A stretch of 64,000 nucleotides of DNA from Kribbella caucasensis. Its GTDB lineage: Bacteria; Actinomycetota; Actinomycetes; Propionibacteriales; Kribbellaceae. A program made the position numbers and the translations under genes. Below the pieces are notes generated by a model. It worked only from the letters and a program-made list of their open reading frames with translations. It was not told where the DNA came from and made no database searches. The DNA lies in the NCBI RefSeq assembly GCF_004361855.1, contig NZ_SNWQ01000002.1, positions 310,001-374,000 on the forward strand, in the 5' to 3' direction. Below are positions 55,610 to 64,000 of the stretch, one piece after another; the stretch's first letter is position 1, and each line of letters begins with the position of its first letter.

Positions 55610-58120
55610 TCAGAGCGGTTTGACGGACACCAGTTCCAGGACCAGGTCGGCGGCCTCGTCGGAGGCTGCCAGGTCCACGGTGGCCGAGATGCGCCAGTCG
55701 TGGTTGCCGTCGGGGTCGTCGATGATTTGCTGGACTTCCCAGTAGCCGGGGTGTTCCTCGACCAGGAAGAGGGCGGGCCCGCGGGCGGCGGGGCCGGTGC
55801 CGACTGTGTCGTGCTCCTCGTAGTACGTCGTGCCGGCTTCGGCCCAGCGGGCGGCGTCCCAGCCGGATTCGGTGTCGAGTTGGCCGAGTTCGGCCCAGCG
55901 GTGAAGGGCGAGTAGTTCGACGCGGCGGAACATGGCGTTCCGGACGAGGACGCGGAAGGCCCTGGTGTTCAGGGTGATCCGGCGCGGTCCGGCCGGGACA
56001 GGGGCGACCGCCTCCTCTTCCGAAGATGGGTTGGTGAGCTCCTCCCACTCGTCCAGCAGGCTGGAGTCGGTCTGCCGGACCACCTCGCCGAGCCACTCGA
56101 TCAGGTCGGTCAGGTCCTCGTTCACCTTGTCCGGCGGCACGGTCTGCCGGAGCGCCTTGTACGCGTCGCTCAGGTACCGCAGCACGATCCCCTCGGATCT
56201 CGCCAGCCCGTAGTACCCGATGAACTCGCCGAACGTCATCGCCCGCTCGAACATGTCCCGTACCACGGACTTCGGCGACAGTCCGGCGTCCGCGATCCAC
56301 GGGTGCGACTGGCGGTACATCTCGAACGTTGCCGAGAGCAACTCCTCCAGCGGTTTCGGCCAGCTGACGTCCTCGAGCAGTTCCATCCGCTCGTCGTACT
56401 CGATGCCCTCGGCCTTCATCGCGTTCACGGCCTCGCCGCGCGCGTGGTGTTCCTGCGCCATCAGGACGGCGCGCGGGTCCTCCAGCGTCGCCTCGATCAC
56501 GGAGACCACGTCCAGCGGGTACGCCGGGTCGTCGGGGTCGAGCAGATCGAGCGCGGCCAGGGCGAACGTGGACAGCGGCTGGTTGAGGCTGAAGTCCTTC
56601 TGCAGATCGACCGTCAGCCGCAGGGTCCGGCCGTACTCGTCCGGCTCGTCCAGCCGCTCGACCACGCCGGCGGTGACCAGGGTCCGGTAGATCTGGATCG
56701 CCCGGCGGATCAGCCGGACCTGGTTCTTGGACTCCTCGTGGTTGTCGCGCAGCAGTTGCCGCATGCTGGCGAACGCGTCGCCGTCGCGGGCGATCACGTT
56801 CAGCAGCATCGCGTGGCTGACCCGCATCCGGGACCGCAGCGCCTCGGGCTCGGCGGCGACCAGCCGGTCGAAGGTGTCCTCGCCCCAGGTGACGAACCCC
56901 TCCGGCGGCTTCTTCCGCTGCACCTTGCGCTGCTTCTTCGGGTCGTCACCGGCCTTCGCGAGCGCCTTGACGTTCTCCACGACGTGGTCGGGTGCCTGGA
57001 CGACGACGGTGCCGGACGTGTCGTACCCCGCCCGGCCCGCGCGCCCGGCGATCTGGTGGAACTCGCGCGCCTTGAGGATGCGTTGCCGGCGTCCGTCGTA
57101 CTTGCTGAGCGCGGTCAGCACCACGGTCCGGATCGGTACGTTGATGCCGACGCCGAGGGTGTCGGTACCGCAGATGACCTTGAGCAGACCGGCCTGGGCG
57201 AGCTGTTCGACCAGTCGCCGGTACTTCGGCAGCATGCCGGCGTGGTGCACCCCGATCCCGTGCTTGACCAGTCGTTGCAGGGTCTTGCCGAAGCCCGGGC
57301 TGAACCGGAAATGACCGATCAGGTCGTTGATCTTGTCCTTCTCCTCGCGTGAGGAGACGTTGATGCTCATCAGCGCCTGGGCCCGTTCGAGCGCGGCCGC
57401 CTGGGTGAAGTGGACGACGTACACGGGGGACTGGTGGGTGGTGAGCAGTTCCTCGAGCGTCTCGTGCAGCGCGGTCGTCACGTACTTGTAGATCAACGGC
57501 ACCGGTCGCTCGGCCGACGACACGATCGCGGTCGACCGGCCAGTACGGCGGTTGAGGTCGATCTTGAAGCGCTCCACGTCGCCGAGGGTCGCGGACATCA
57601 GGATGAACTGCGCGTTCGGCAGCTCGAGCAGCGGTACCTGCCAGGCCCAGCCGCGATCAGGTTCGGAGTAGAAGTGGAACTCGTCCATCACCACCTGGCC
57701 GACGTCGGCCGCGGCGCCTTCGCGGAGGGCGACGTTCGCGAGTACCTCGGCGGTGCAGCAGATGATCGGCGCGGTCGAGTTGACCGAGGCGTCACCGGTG
57801 AGCATGCCGACCTTGTCGGCGCCGAAGATGTCGCAGAGCGCGAAGAACTTCTCCGACACCAGCGCCTTGATCGGGGCGGTGTAGAAGGTCCGCCGGCCGT
57901 TCGCGAGCGCGGCGAAGTGCGAACCGGTGGCGACCAGGCTCTTGCCGGAGCCGGTCGGGGTGGACAGGATCACGTTCGACCCGGTCATCACCTCGATCAG
58001 CGCTTCCTCCTGCGCCGGGTACAGCGAGATCCCCTGCGCACCGACCCAGCTGGCGAAGGCGTCGTACAGGGCGTCGGGATCAGTAGTATCCGGCAGCTTC
58101 TCGGTCAGCGTCATCGCCAC
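55610..58120 (-). CDS. DEAD/DEAH-box helicase with DUF3516 (Ski2-like)
   Basis: An 836-aa superfamily-2 helicase. Motif I is STPTGSGKS, motif II MDEFHFY (DEFH instead of DEAD/DEVH), motif III MSATLGD, with HHAGMLP and motif VI HQIAGRAGRAG. The C-terminal half is the DUF3516 region found in actinobacterial members. The start is GTG 58120 or ATG 58114; neither has a strong ribosome binding site. Probably acts on RNA or DNA unwinding in housekeeping; the exact role is not known. It converges on murA with a 26-bp gap. Confidence 0.92.
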   Translation of the reverse strand: MAMTLTEKLPDTTDPDALYDAFASWVGAQGISLYPAQEEALIEVMTGSNVILSTPTGSGKSLVATGSHFAALANGRRTFYTAPIKALVSEKFFALCDIFGADKVGMLTGDASVNSTAPIICCTAEVLANVALREGAAADVGQVVMDEFHFYSEPDRGWAWQVPLLELPNAQFILMSATLGDVERFKIDLNRRTGRSTAIVSSAERPVPLIYKYVTTALHETLEELLTTHQSPVYVVHFTQAAALERAQALMSINVSSREEKDKINDLIGHFRFSPGFGKTLQRLVKHGIGVHHAGMLPKYRRLVEQLAQAGLLKVICGTDTLGVGINVPIRTVVLTALSKYDGRRQRILKAREFHQIAGRAGRAGYDTSGTVVVQAPDHVVENVKALAKAGDDPKKQRKVQRKKPPEGFVTWGEDTFDRLVAAEPEALRSRMRVSHAMLLNVIARDGDAFASMRQLLRDNHEESKNQVRLIRRAIQIYRTLVTAGVVERLDEPDEYGRTLRLTVDLQKDFSLNQPLSTFALAALDLLDPDDPAYPLDVVSVIEATLEDPRAVLMAQEHHARGEAVNAMKAEGIEYDERMELLEDVSWPKPLEELLSATFEMYRQSHPWIADAGLSPKSVVRDMFERAMTFGEFIGYYGLARSEGIVLRYLSDAYKALRQTVPPDKVNEDLTDLIEWLGEVVRQTDSSLLDEWEELTNPSSEEEAVAPVPAGPRRITLNTRAFRVLVRNAMFRRVELLALHRWAELGQLDTESGWDAARWAEAGTTYYEEHDTVGTGPAARGPALFLVEEHPGYWEVQQIIDDPDGNHDWRISATVDLAASDEAADLVLELVSVKPL

Positions 58121-58138
58121 CCATTGTCCCGCATGCCG

Positions 58139-58186
58139 TTGCGTCCGAAGAACTGTGGCCTACAGCGCTCGGTTCTTCGGACGCAA
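58139..58186 (-). terminator. Strong intrinsic-type terminator
   Basis: TTGCGTCCGAAGAAC (58139-58153) and GTTCTTCGGACGCAA (58172-58186) are perfect complements: a 15-bp stem with an 18-nt loop. It lies 5 bp beyond the stop of the RCC1 gene, on the side toward the helicase gene. There is no T-run, as is common in high-GC bacteria. Confidence 0.8.
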
Positions 58187-58191
58187 GGGCC

Positions 58192-60195
58192 TTAGTTGGG
58201 GGACTGGTCGGTGCGGATGGTGTCGAAGTTGATGGTCCAGGTTTTGGCTGCCGTGTCGCCGATTTGGATGCGGCCGATCGGGGTGGTGCCGGTGTTGGTC
58301 TGCCAGGGAGTGCCGCGTTGGACGCCGTCGAGGTAGAGGGTCCAGGTTGTGGTGGCGCCGACGGTTCCGCAGAGCTCGATCGTGTGCCAGGTGTTGAGCG
58401 CCACGGTCGCGCCGGAGGAGCGTTGGGTGCCGGTCGCGTCCGAGCGGACCCACAGGACCCGGTTGGTCGCGACATAGACCCGTACTACGCCGCCGTCGGC
58501 GGCCGTGCGCAACCTGAACAGGTCGATGCTCGCGCCGAGCGACGCGACCCGGATCTGCTGACTGTGGCACAGATTCGGATAGGTGGCGCCGAGATTCCGG
58601 GCCGCATAGGCGCGAGCGGCCGACGGGTTGCCTCGGGCGCTCGGTGCGGTCGGTGAGCCCTGGGTGGAGTCCAGGGTCAGCCCGGTGTTGGTCGTCCAGC
58701 CGGTGAAGCCGTTGCTGAAGTCGGACTCGAAGATCGCCGACGACGCCTCCTGCACGGTGATCGGCGAAGACGGCCCGGCCAACGGACTGGAGTTGCCCGA
58801 GGCATCGACCGCCCGAACCCAGTACGTGTGGGTCGATCCGGCTGCGAGGCCACTCCGGGTGTAGCTCACCGAGGTTGTCGACGAACTGGTCACCTCGGCG
58901 ACCTGGTTCGTGTCGGAGTCTTCGAAGACCTGATAACGCAATACCGTGCTGACGTTGTCCGACGAGGCTGCCCAGTTCAGCGTGATGGTCGAACTGGAGT
59001 TGCTCTGCCCGGTCGGCGTGCCGGGTGTGCTCGGCGGCGTGAGGTCCGGTTCGGTGACGACGTCCGGGACGACTGCGAGGCTGTGGTCGCGGCCGGCCGA
59101 GACCTCCGCGGCTCCGGTCAGCCCGATGACCGTGACGGGGCTGGTGCGGTTGGTGGTTGTGCCGTCACCGAGTGCCCCAGTCGTGTTCCAGCCCCAGGCC
59201 CGGACGGCGCCGTTCGCGACCACGGCCAGGCTGTGCTGGCGTCCGGCCGCGATCGCGGTGGCCCCGGTCACGCCCGGTACGGCGACCGGCAGCGTTCTAC
59301 GGGTCGTCGTACCGTCACCGAGTTGGCCGCTGGAGTTCTGCCCCCAGGAGCGGACCGCGCCGGTATCGAGTCGTGCAAGGGAGTGGTACGCGCCCGCGGC
59401 CACCGAGGCGACGCCGGTGAGGCCGCTGACCTGGACCGGGCTGAGCCGGTTCGTCAGCGTTCCGTCGCCGACCTGGCCTTGGGTGTTGTCGCCCCAGGAC
59501 CAGACAGTCCCGTCGGAGCGTACGGCGAGCCCGTGGTCGCGGCCGCCGGCGATCGTGGTGATGCCGGTCAGGTTGCCGACCCGGACCGGCCGGGTTCGCT
59601 GGGTGGTGGTGCCGTCGCCGACCTGGCCCGTCGTGTTCAGGCCCCAACCCCATGCGGTGCCGTCCGAGCGGACCGCGTAGCTCATGTCCCGGCCGCCCGC
59701 GATCGAGACGACATCGGTCAGCGGGCTGACCACGACCGGAGTACGTTGCGCGCTCGTCGTCGCGCCGTTGCCGAGTTGCCCGAAGGATCCGTAGCCCCAG
59801 GCCCGCATCGTTCCGTCCGACATCAGGGCCAGGCTGTGGTAGTGCCCGGCTGCGATGTCGACGACTCCGCTGAGCCCGGCGACCTGGATCGGCGACAAGC
59901 GGTTGGTGACCGTACCGTCACCCAACTGGCCCATCTCGTTGAATCCCCAGGTCCAAACGGTCCCGTCGGAGCGGAGCGCGATGGTGTGCTGACGCCCCGC
60001 CTCCAGTTCGACGATGTCGGTCAACCCGGTGATCGCCGCGGCCGTCGTGCGGCCTGTAGTCGTACCGGTACCCAGTTGGCCGGAGTCGTTCCCTCCCCAG
60101 GACCACCCCGCGCCAGGCTCCGCCGCCACCGCCTCGACCGGCTGCAACAGAACCGCGATCAGACCCCCGACAGCAAGAATCCCCCACCGCTTCAT
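58192..60195 (-). CDS. Secreted RCC1-repeat (beta-propeller) protein
   Basis: A 667-aa secreted protein with a Sec signal (about 1-25) and about seven RCC1-type repeats (residues about 30-380). Each repeat carries variants of SWGxNxxGQLGDGTTTxR and AAGxxHSLA, forming a propeller. A fibronectin-III domain (about 395-480) and a C-terminal concanavalin-like LamG-type domain (about 490-667) follow. ATG 60195 has GGGGAG upstream; a GTG at 60213 is also in frame. Likely an extracellular binding or adhesion protein; no enzyme motif seen. Confidence 0.85.
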   Translation of the reverse strand: MKRWGILAVGGLIAVLLQPVEAVAAEPGAGWSWGGNDSGQLGTGTTTGRTTAAAITGLTDIVELEAGRQHTIALRSDGTVWTWGFNEMGQLGDGTVTNRLSPIQVAGLSGVVDIAAGHYHSLALMSDGTMRAWGYGSFGQLGNGATTSAQRTPVVVSPLTDVVSIAGGRDMSYAVRSDGTAWGWGLNTTGQVGDGTTTQRTRPVRVGNLTGITTIAGGRDHGLAVRSDGTVWSWGDNTQGQVGDGTLTNRLSPVQVSGLTGVASVAAGAYHSLARLDTGAVRSWGQNSSGQLGDGTTTRRTLPVAVPGVTGATAIAAGRQHSLAVVANGAVRAWGWNTTGALGDGTTTNRTSPVTVIGLTGAAEVSAGRDHSLAVVPDVVTEPDLTPPSTPGTPTGQSNSSSTITLNWAASSDNVSTVLRYQVFEDSDTNQVAEVTSSSTTSVSYTRSGLAAGSTHTYWVRAVDASGNSSPLAGPSSPITVQEASSAIFESDFSNGFTGWTTNTGLTLDSTQGSPTAPSARGNPSAARAYAARNLGATYPNLCHSQQIRVASLGASIDLFRLRTAADGGVVRVYVATNRVLWVRSDATGTQRSSGATVALNTWHTIELCGTVGATTTWTLYLDGVQRGTPWQTNTGTTPIGRIQIGDTAAKTWTINFDTIRTDQSPN

Positions 60196-60232
60196 ACTGT
60201 GCTCTCCCCCCACCCCTTAGCAGCCCTTTGTA

Positions 60233-60264
60233 CCTGTGCCCCGTAGGTCCGTCCAGGGCACAGG
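60233..60264 (-). terminator. Terminator hairpin of the subtilase locus
   Basis: CCTGTGCCC (60233-60241) pairs perfectly with GGGCACAGG (60256-60264), a 9-bp stem with a 14-nt loop. It starts 13 bp past the stop codon at 60277 of the minus-strand subtilase remnant. Confidence 0.6.
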
Positions 60265-60276
60265 CACAACAGAGCG

Positions 60277-63134
60277 TTACTTCAGCTCGTACGCGCGCAG
60301 GATCGTCTGCTTCACCTCGTTGCCCGCCGCGTCCTTCGCTCGAGCTCGCAGTGACACGAATCCGCTGCCGGGTTGGTCGATTGTTGCCGTCCACCCCGAC
60401 CCCGTACGCCGTACCGGCAGCCGCTGCCACGTCTTCTCGTCCAGCGAAGCCTCGATCTCCAACGAGACCACGCGAGCCACATCAGCGCCGTATTGGTGCT
60501 CGACAGTCACCGGTACGGCGAACCGCCCGGCCGCGGCCCTGTTCCGTTCATCGAGCACAGGCGCATACCGCACGGTCATCAACGGCAACGCGGACGACTC
60601 CCCATCGGGGGTCCGCGCGGAGCGGAACGTCCACTCCGACGTGATCTCCGTCGACAACCTGAACCGCTTGGGCGATCGCTTGACCTCCTTGGTCAACGTG
60701 TACTTCGCCTCATCCGCGGGCAACGCGAACGTCTGCTGCTTGAACGCGTCGGACGCCGCGAGTTCCACGCCGTCGCGAGCCAAGGTGGTCCGCTCGGAAT
60801 CCGTCAGCGAGTCGCCATACCGGCCCGCACCGCCATCCGCGTGCATGAGCGCCACCACAGTCAAGCTGTCGCCGTCACGGAACACCCACGGCACCGGGTT
60901 CTTCCCGGGCAGACCGGCCCGGTTATCCGCGAGGCTCGGCCCGAAAACGCCCTGCTGCCAGCGGATCGGCGTCGTCCGTCCGGCCGGGTAGGCGACGTGC
61001 TGCGAGTCGACGATCGAGGTGTACTCGACCTCGTTCTCGGGGAGCAGCTTGAACACGTCGGTCTCGAAGCCCCAGTTGATCCCGTCGGCCGAGTAGTACT
61101 CCTGCCGGCGGAACGGCAGGTTCATCTCCACCGCCGGCGTGAACAGGAACAACCCGACCACGTGCCCGCCCTTGTCCTTTCGGGGCAGCGTGGGGAAGCC
61201 GTAGTTGTTGGCCCTGGTCCCCGGCTCACCCGCGTACGACGCGTCGAGGTGCGCGTACTTCTTCGTCTTCAGTTCCGGGTTCGCGGGGAAGCGGCCGGGC
61301 CAGGCGACGACGTCGTGGTAGAGATACGGACTGTCCAGGTAGAAGCCGTTGTCGGGCGACTGGTCCGGCGGGATCTCGGCCCAGGCGAGATGGGCGAACC
61401 CGGTGAAGTTCTTCGCCGTACCGGTCTTGTTCTGCGCGACGTACAGGTCGGGGGAGAAGCCCGGCTGGAACGAGTTGGTGATCGCGATCCCGCCGACGAA
61501 GGTCTCGTCGCCGATCGGCCGGGTGAAGCCGACGGCGCCCGAGGCCGGATCGGCTCCTGGTACGGGCGCCTGTACTGCGATCTTGTGCGCGGTCCGGGCG
61601 TCGAGGACGAGCTCGCCTTCGCCGTCGATCACGAGATCCGGTTCGCCGAAGTAGGTGGCGTCGCCGTAGCCGAAGCCGCCCGGGTTGACCTTGCCGTACA
61701 GCCCGTCCATCACGTAGCGGCCGCGCGGCAGCTTGAGGGTTTCGCCGGCCTCGGCCATGTACGCCTGCTGGTGGTCGACGTCGAGCAGGAAGACCGCGGC
61801 GAACTGGTTCTCGTCGTTGGTCACCGGCTTGCCATCGCGGTCGAGGACGGTGACCTTGCGCCCGTAGCTCGGGATCTCCTTGCCGACGCCGACGGTCGTG
61901 CGGGTCTCCATGCCGTTGCCAGTAGCAACGAGCCAGCCGGCGTACGCGCCGTCGGCAACGGGCTTGGAGGTGTCTGCGGTGACGTCGATCGTGGCGGTGC
62001 CGTGGGCGGGGATGTCGACGACTGAACGGCTCAGCGTGAACACCTGTGCCGTGTCCTTGCCGCCGCGCAGGGCGAGCATCAAGCGGACTGGAGTGGCGCC
62101 GTCGTTGCGATATGTGACCGGCTGGGTGACGGGCTTGTCGTCATCGTGCGGGTAGGACTGCAGTCCGAGGTTGAGAGCGCTCGGTGATGCCGTCACGGTC
62201 TGCTTGATCGCGCGGGTCAGGTCGACGCGGCCGGCGCCCTGGGCGAAGACGCCGATACCGTTCAGATCGCGGGCGGAGCTCATCAGGGCCGACTTGAGTT
62301 CCGGTGCGCGCCAGGTCGGGTGCTGCCGACGCTCGACTCGGAGCCGAAGTTGCCGGCCGCGGCGACGAACAACCTGCCGGTGGTCTCGGTCAGCTCGTTG
62401 ACGGCCTTGGCGACGATGTCGGTGCCGTCCGAGGGGCCGCCTCCGACGCTCAGGTTGACCACCCGGGCGCCTTCGTTCGCGGCCCACTCCATCCCGGCGA
62501 TGATGGCGGAGAGTTCGCAGTTACGGCGGGAACAGATCTTGCCGATCATCAGGTCCGCCTCGGGGGCGACACCGCGGTACCGGCCGTTGCTCGCGGCACC
62601 GAGGGCGACGGCGTCGACGATCGGGAGTTCGCGGTTGACCTCGGTGCCGGCCGGGAGAGCTTGCCGTACGGCGCGCGGTTGGCCGGCGTACTGGACGAGG
62701 AGGGGAAGCTGTGGTGCGGAGGCGTCGTCGAGGCCCAGGTCGGCGAGCAGGGCGACGTCGAACAGACGGGCGTCGACGATGCCTGCCGTGACGAGTGGGA
62801 TGGCGTCGAACGGGAGCACCGACTGCTGGTTGCCGAGGGCAAATTTGTGGAACATCATGCCGGCCCGTCCGGGGCCCGGGCGGACCTCGGTGCTGGCCGT
62901 GCCGCCGGGGGAGCGGCGCAGCGTGACCTTGTCGCCGGTGATCAGGGTGATCGTCAACGGCTTGAGGTCAGCGGGCTGGAGGGCGGTGGTCTGGAAAGCG
63001 GCGGTGGTGGTCGGGGAGCCGGCCGGCTGGTTGCTGGTGACCTGATCGCCGGCCGCGGGGACGGCCCAGGCGGCGACGGCCACCAAGGCGGCTGCGACGG
63101 CTGCGGCGAGCCATCGGGGGCGGAAACGGGACAA
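60277..63134 (-). pseudogene. Degenerate S8 subtilase, catalytic motifs lost and frame shifted
   Basis: The TTG start at 63134 (GGAGAGG upstream) gives a Sec signal and a subtilase propeptide-like region, but translation stops at 62283. The reading continues in another frame from about 62326 (HPTWRAPELKSALMSSA) to TGA 60277. Two segments expected of S8 proteases are missing. The sequence passes directly from VDAVA to GAASNGRYRGVAP near 62600, without DTG (Asp) or HGTH (His). It passes from AAAGNFGSESSVG to QHPTW near 62326, without GTSMA (Ser). The oxyanion Asn (AAGN) remains. The downstream domains (about 640 aa) look intact. Two internal deletions, the second out of frame, explain this; misassembly is the alternative. 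Confidence 0.75.
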
Positions 63135-63214
63135 AGGGATGACCTCTCCTGGATGTGTTTCTGGGCAGGGGACAGCACGGCGACGCGGTAGTCACCGGGA
63201 TCGAGGTGGGTCTG

Positions 63215-64000
63215 TCAGCGGATGGTGGGTGAAGGTGGGGTGGGGGACTCGTCGGTCCAGCCGGATTCGAGGACGACGCTGGCGCCCTTCCTCATGCCGA
63301 TCGCCTCTGAGCTGAGCAGCCGGCCGGAGGTCGTGTCGACGATGAAGCGAGTGCCGAGACCGTCAGCAATGGTCGGGCGCGCGATCGGCTGGGATTTCGG
63401 CGGCGTCCACGTATAGGTGATCTCGGTACCGGTCCGGCCGATCGGGTCCCGCACGTTCTCCCGCAGTACGGCGCCCGGGAGTTCGGACATCACCCGGAGC
63501 GCGGCGCCGCGCAGCTTCGGCGGGGACGGCATCTCGAACAGCAGCCGCCCCGCCGCGTAGAAGGTCAGATAGTCGATCTCGTCCTGGGTCGCCCCAGGCT
63601 GCGCGCCCGCCGACAACACGGCCCGCAACTTCGCCGGATCGGTCGGCAGCGCCTGGATCTGCTGGGCCGACACGGGTTTGTCACCGCTCAGGAAGTACCC
63701 CGGCGGCACCTCGTCGAACGACATCTCGTTGACCACCGGCCGGCCCGGCGTCATCGTCACCGGATCTTTCTCGTAGCTGAGCTGCCAGGACCGGGGTGAC
63801 CCCTGCGCCCTCCACTCGGCCTGGTCGGCGGACGTGGCCGGCCGCGATCCGAGGTCGACCCAGCCGAACCAGGACTGCACCTGCGGCCGCATCGGCATCC
63901 AGCTCTCCGCGATCCTGCGCTGCTCGAGCTTGTACTTCGCTCCCGTCTTGCCGACCTCGATCGACCGGAGCTGCAGGGTCCGGACCCGGAAGTACCGGCC
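63215..64000 (-). CDS. CU044_5270-like protein, C-terminal part (cut by window edge)
   Basis: The frame is open from the right edge (GRYFRVRTLQLRSIEVG) to the stop at 63215, giving the last 261 residues; the start is outside the window. Features resemble the actinobacterial CU044_5270 family: a GRYFRVR strand, GYFLSGDKPV, LPTDPAKLRAVL, and GTEITYTW near the end. These are usually membrane-anchored proteins encoded beside a sigma factor. Function unknown. An internal ATG at 63898 should not be taken as the start. The gap to the subtilase remnant (63135-63214) holds nothing else. Confidence 0.65.
   Translation of the reverse strand, partial: GRYFRVRTLQLRSIEVGKTGAKYKLEQRRIAESWMPMRPQVQSWFGWVDLGSRPATSADQAEWRAQGSPRSWQLSYEKDPVTMTPGRPVVNEMSFDEVPPGYFLSGDKPVSAQQIQALPTDPAKLRAVLSAGAQPGATQDEIDYLTFYAAGRLLFEMPSPPKLRGAALRVMSELPGAVLRENVRDPIGRTGTEITYTWTPPKSQPIARPTIADGLGTRFIVDTTSGRLLSSEAIGMRKGASVVLESGWTDESPTPPSPTIR

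Noticed and set aside
62283..62487. Programmed frameshift in the subtilase
   Set aside because: No slippery sequence is seen, and shifting frames would still not restore the missing Asp, His and Ser segments. Deletion is the simpler explanation.

Overview
This is a very GC-rich, densely coded stretch of bacterial DNA. Third codon positions are strongly G/C, GTG and TTG starts are common, Tat-type leaders are frequent, and several genes look leaderless (a -10 hexamer 6-7 nt before the start codon). The gene content fits a soil actinomycete specialised in plant polysaccharides, of the Kribbella/Streptomyces type; that placement is an inference. No rRNA, tRNA, CRISPR array or complete insertion sequence was recognised, and no gene-free stretch exceeds 300 bases.

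Region 1 (2-29.6 kb) is a pectin locus with DUF222/HNH genes at both ends (355-2343 and 27859-29556). It holds a three-gene operon (zinc dehydrogenase, RuBisCO-like protein, DUF1537 kinase) resembling the D-apiose/3-oxo-isoapionate pathway. It also holds a GH127-type cysteine glycosidase coupled to a GH78 rhamnosidase, a secreted SGNH-pectinesterase fusion with an exported alpha/beta hydrolase, three GH28 pectinases, and a GH42-GH2 beta-galactosidase pair. Two LacI regulators are present, and two distinct 14-bp operator types lie at the promoters. Together these genes could strip and depolymerise a branched pectin such as rhamnogalacturonan, possibly RG-II, and catabolise the apiose released. 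A small AhpD-like pair and a HIT protein sit at the right end.

Region 2 (29.6-52.3 kb) has two divergent operons around 37.6-37.8 kb. Leftward: a GntR regulator fused to an IS630-transposase-like HTH domain, a fuconolactonase-like amidohydrolase, a GH95 enzyme, an aldose-dehydrogenase-type AKR and a GH95-clan secreted enzyme, suggesting L-fucose/L-galactose release and oxidation. Rightward: a 12-gene, 14.5-kb operon encoding an ABC sugar importer, an uncharacterised probable alpha-barrel enzyme, an RraA-fold protein, two parallel beta-helix proteins, an SDR, a CaiB-type CoA-transferase, a leaderless solute-binding-like protein, an enoyl-CoA hydratase and a metallo-beta-lactamase-fold hydrolase. 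Joining sugar release to CoA-ester chemistry in one transcript is the least familiar system here.

Region 3 (52.3-64 kb) is mostly housekeeping or unrelated: an SGNH hydrolase, a divergent cobalamin adenosyltransferase/murA pair (MurA carries Asp at the fosfomycin-target Cys position), a DUF3516 helicase, a secreted RCC1-repeat protein ending in a strong hairpin, a subtilase gene that has lost all three catalytic motifs, and the C-terminal part of a CU044_5270-like gene cut by the window edge.
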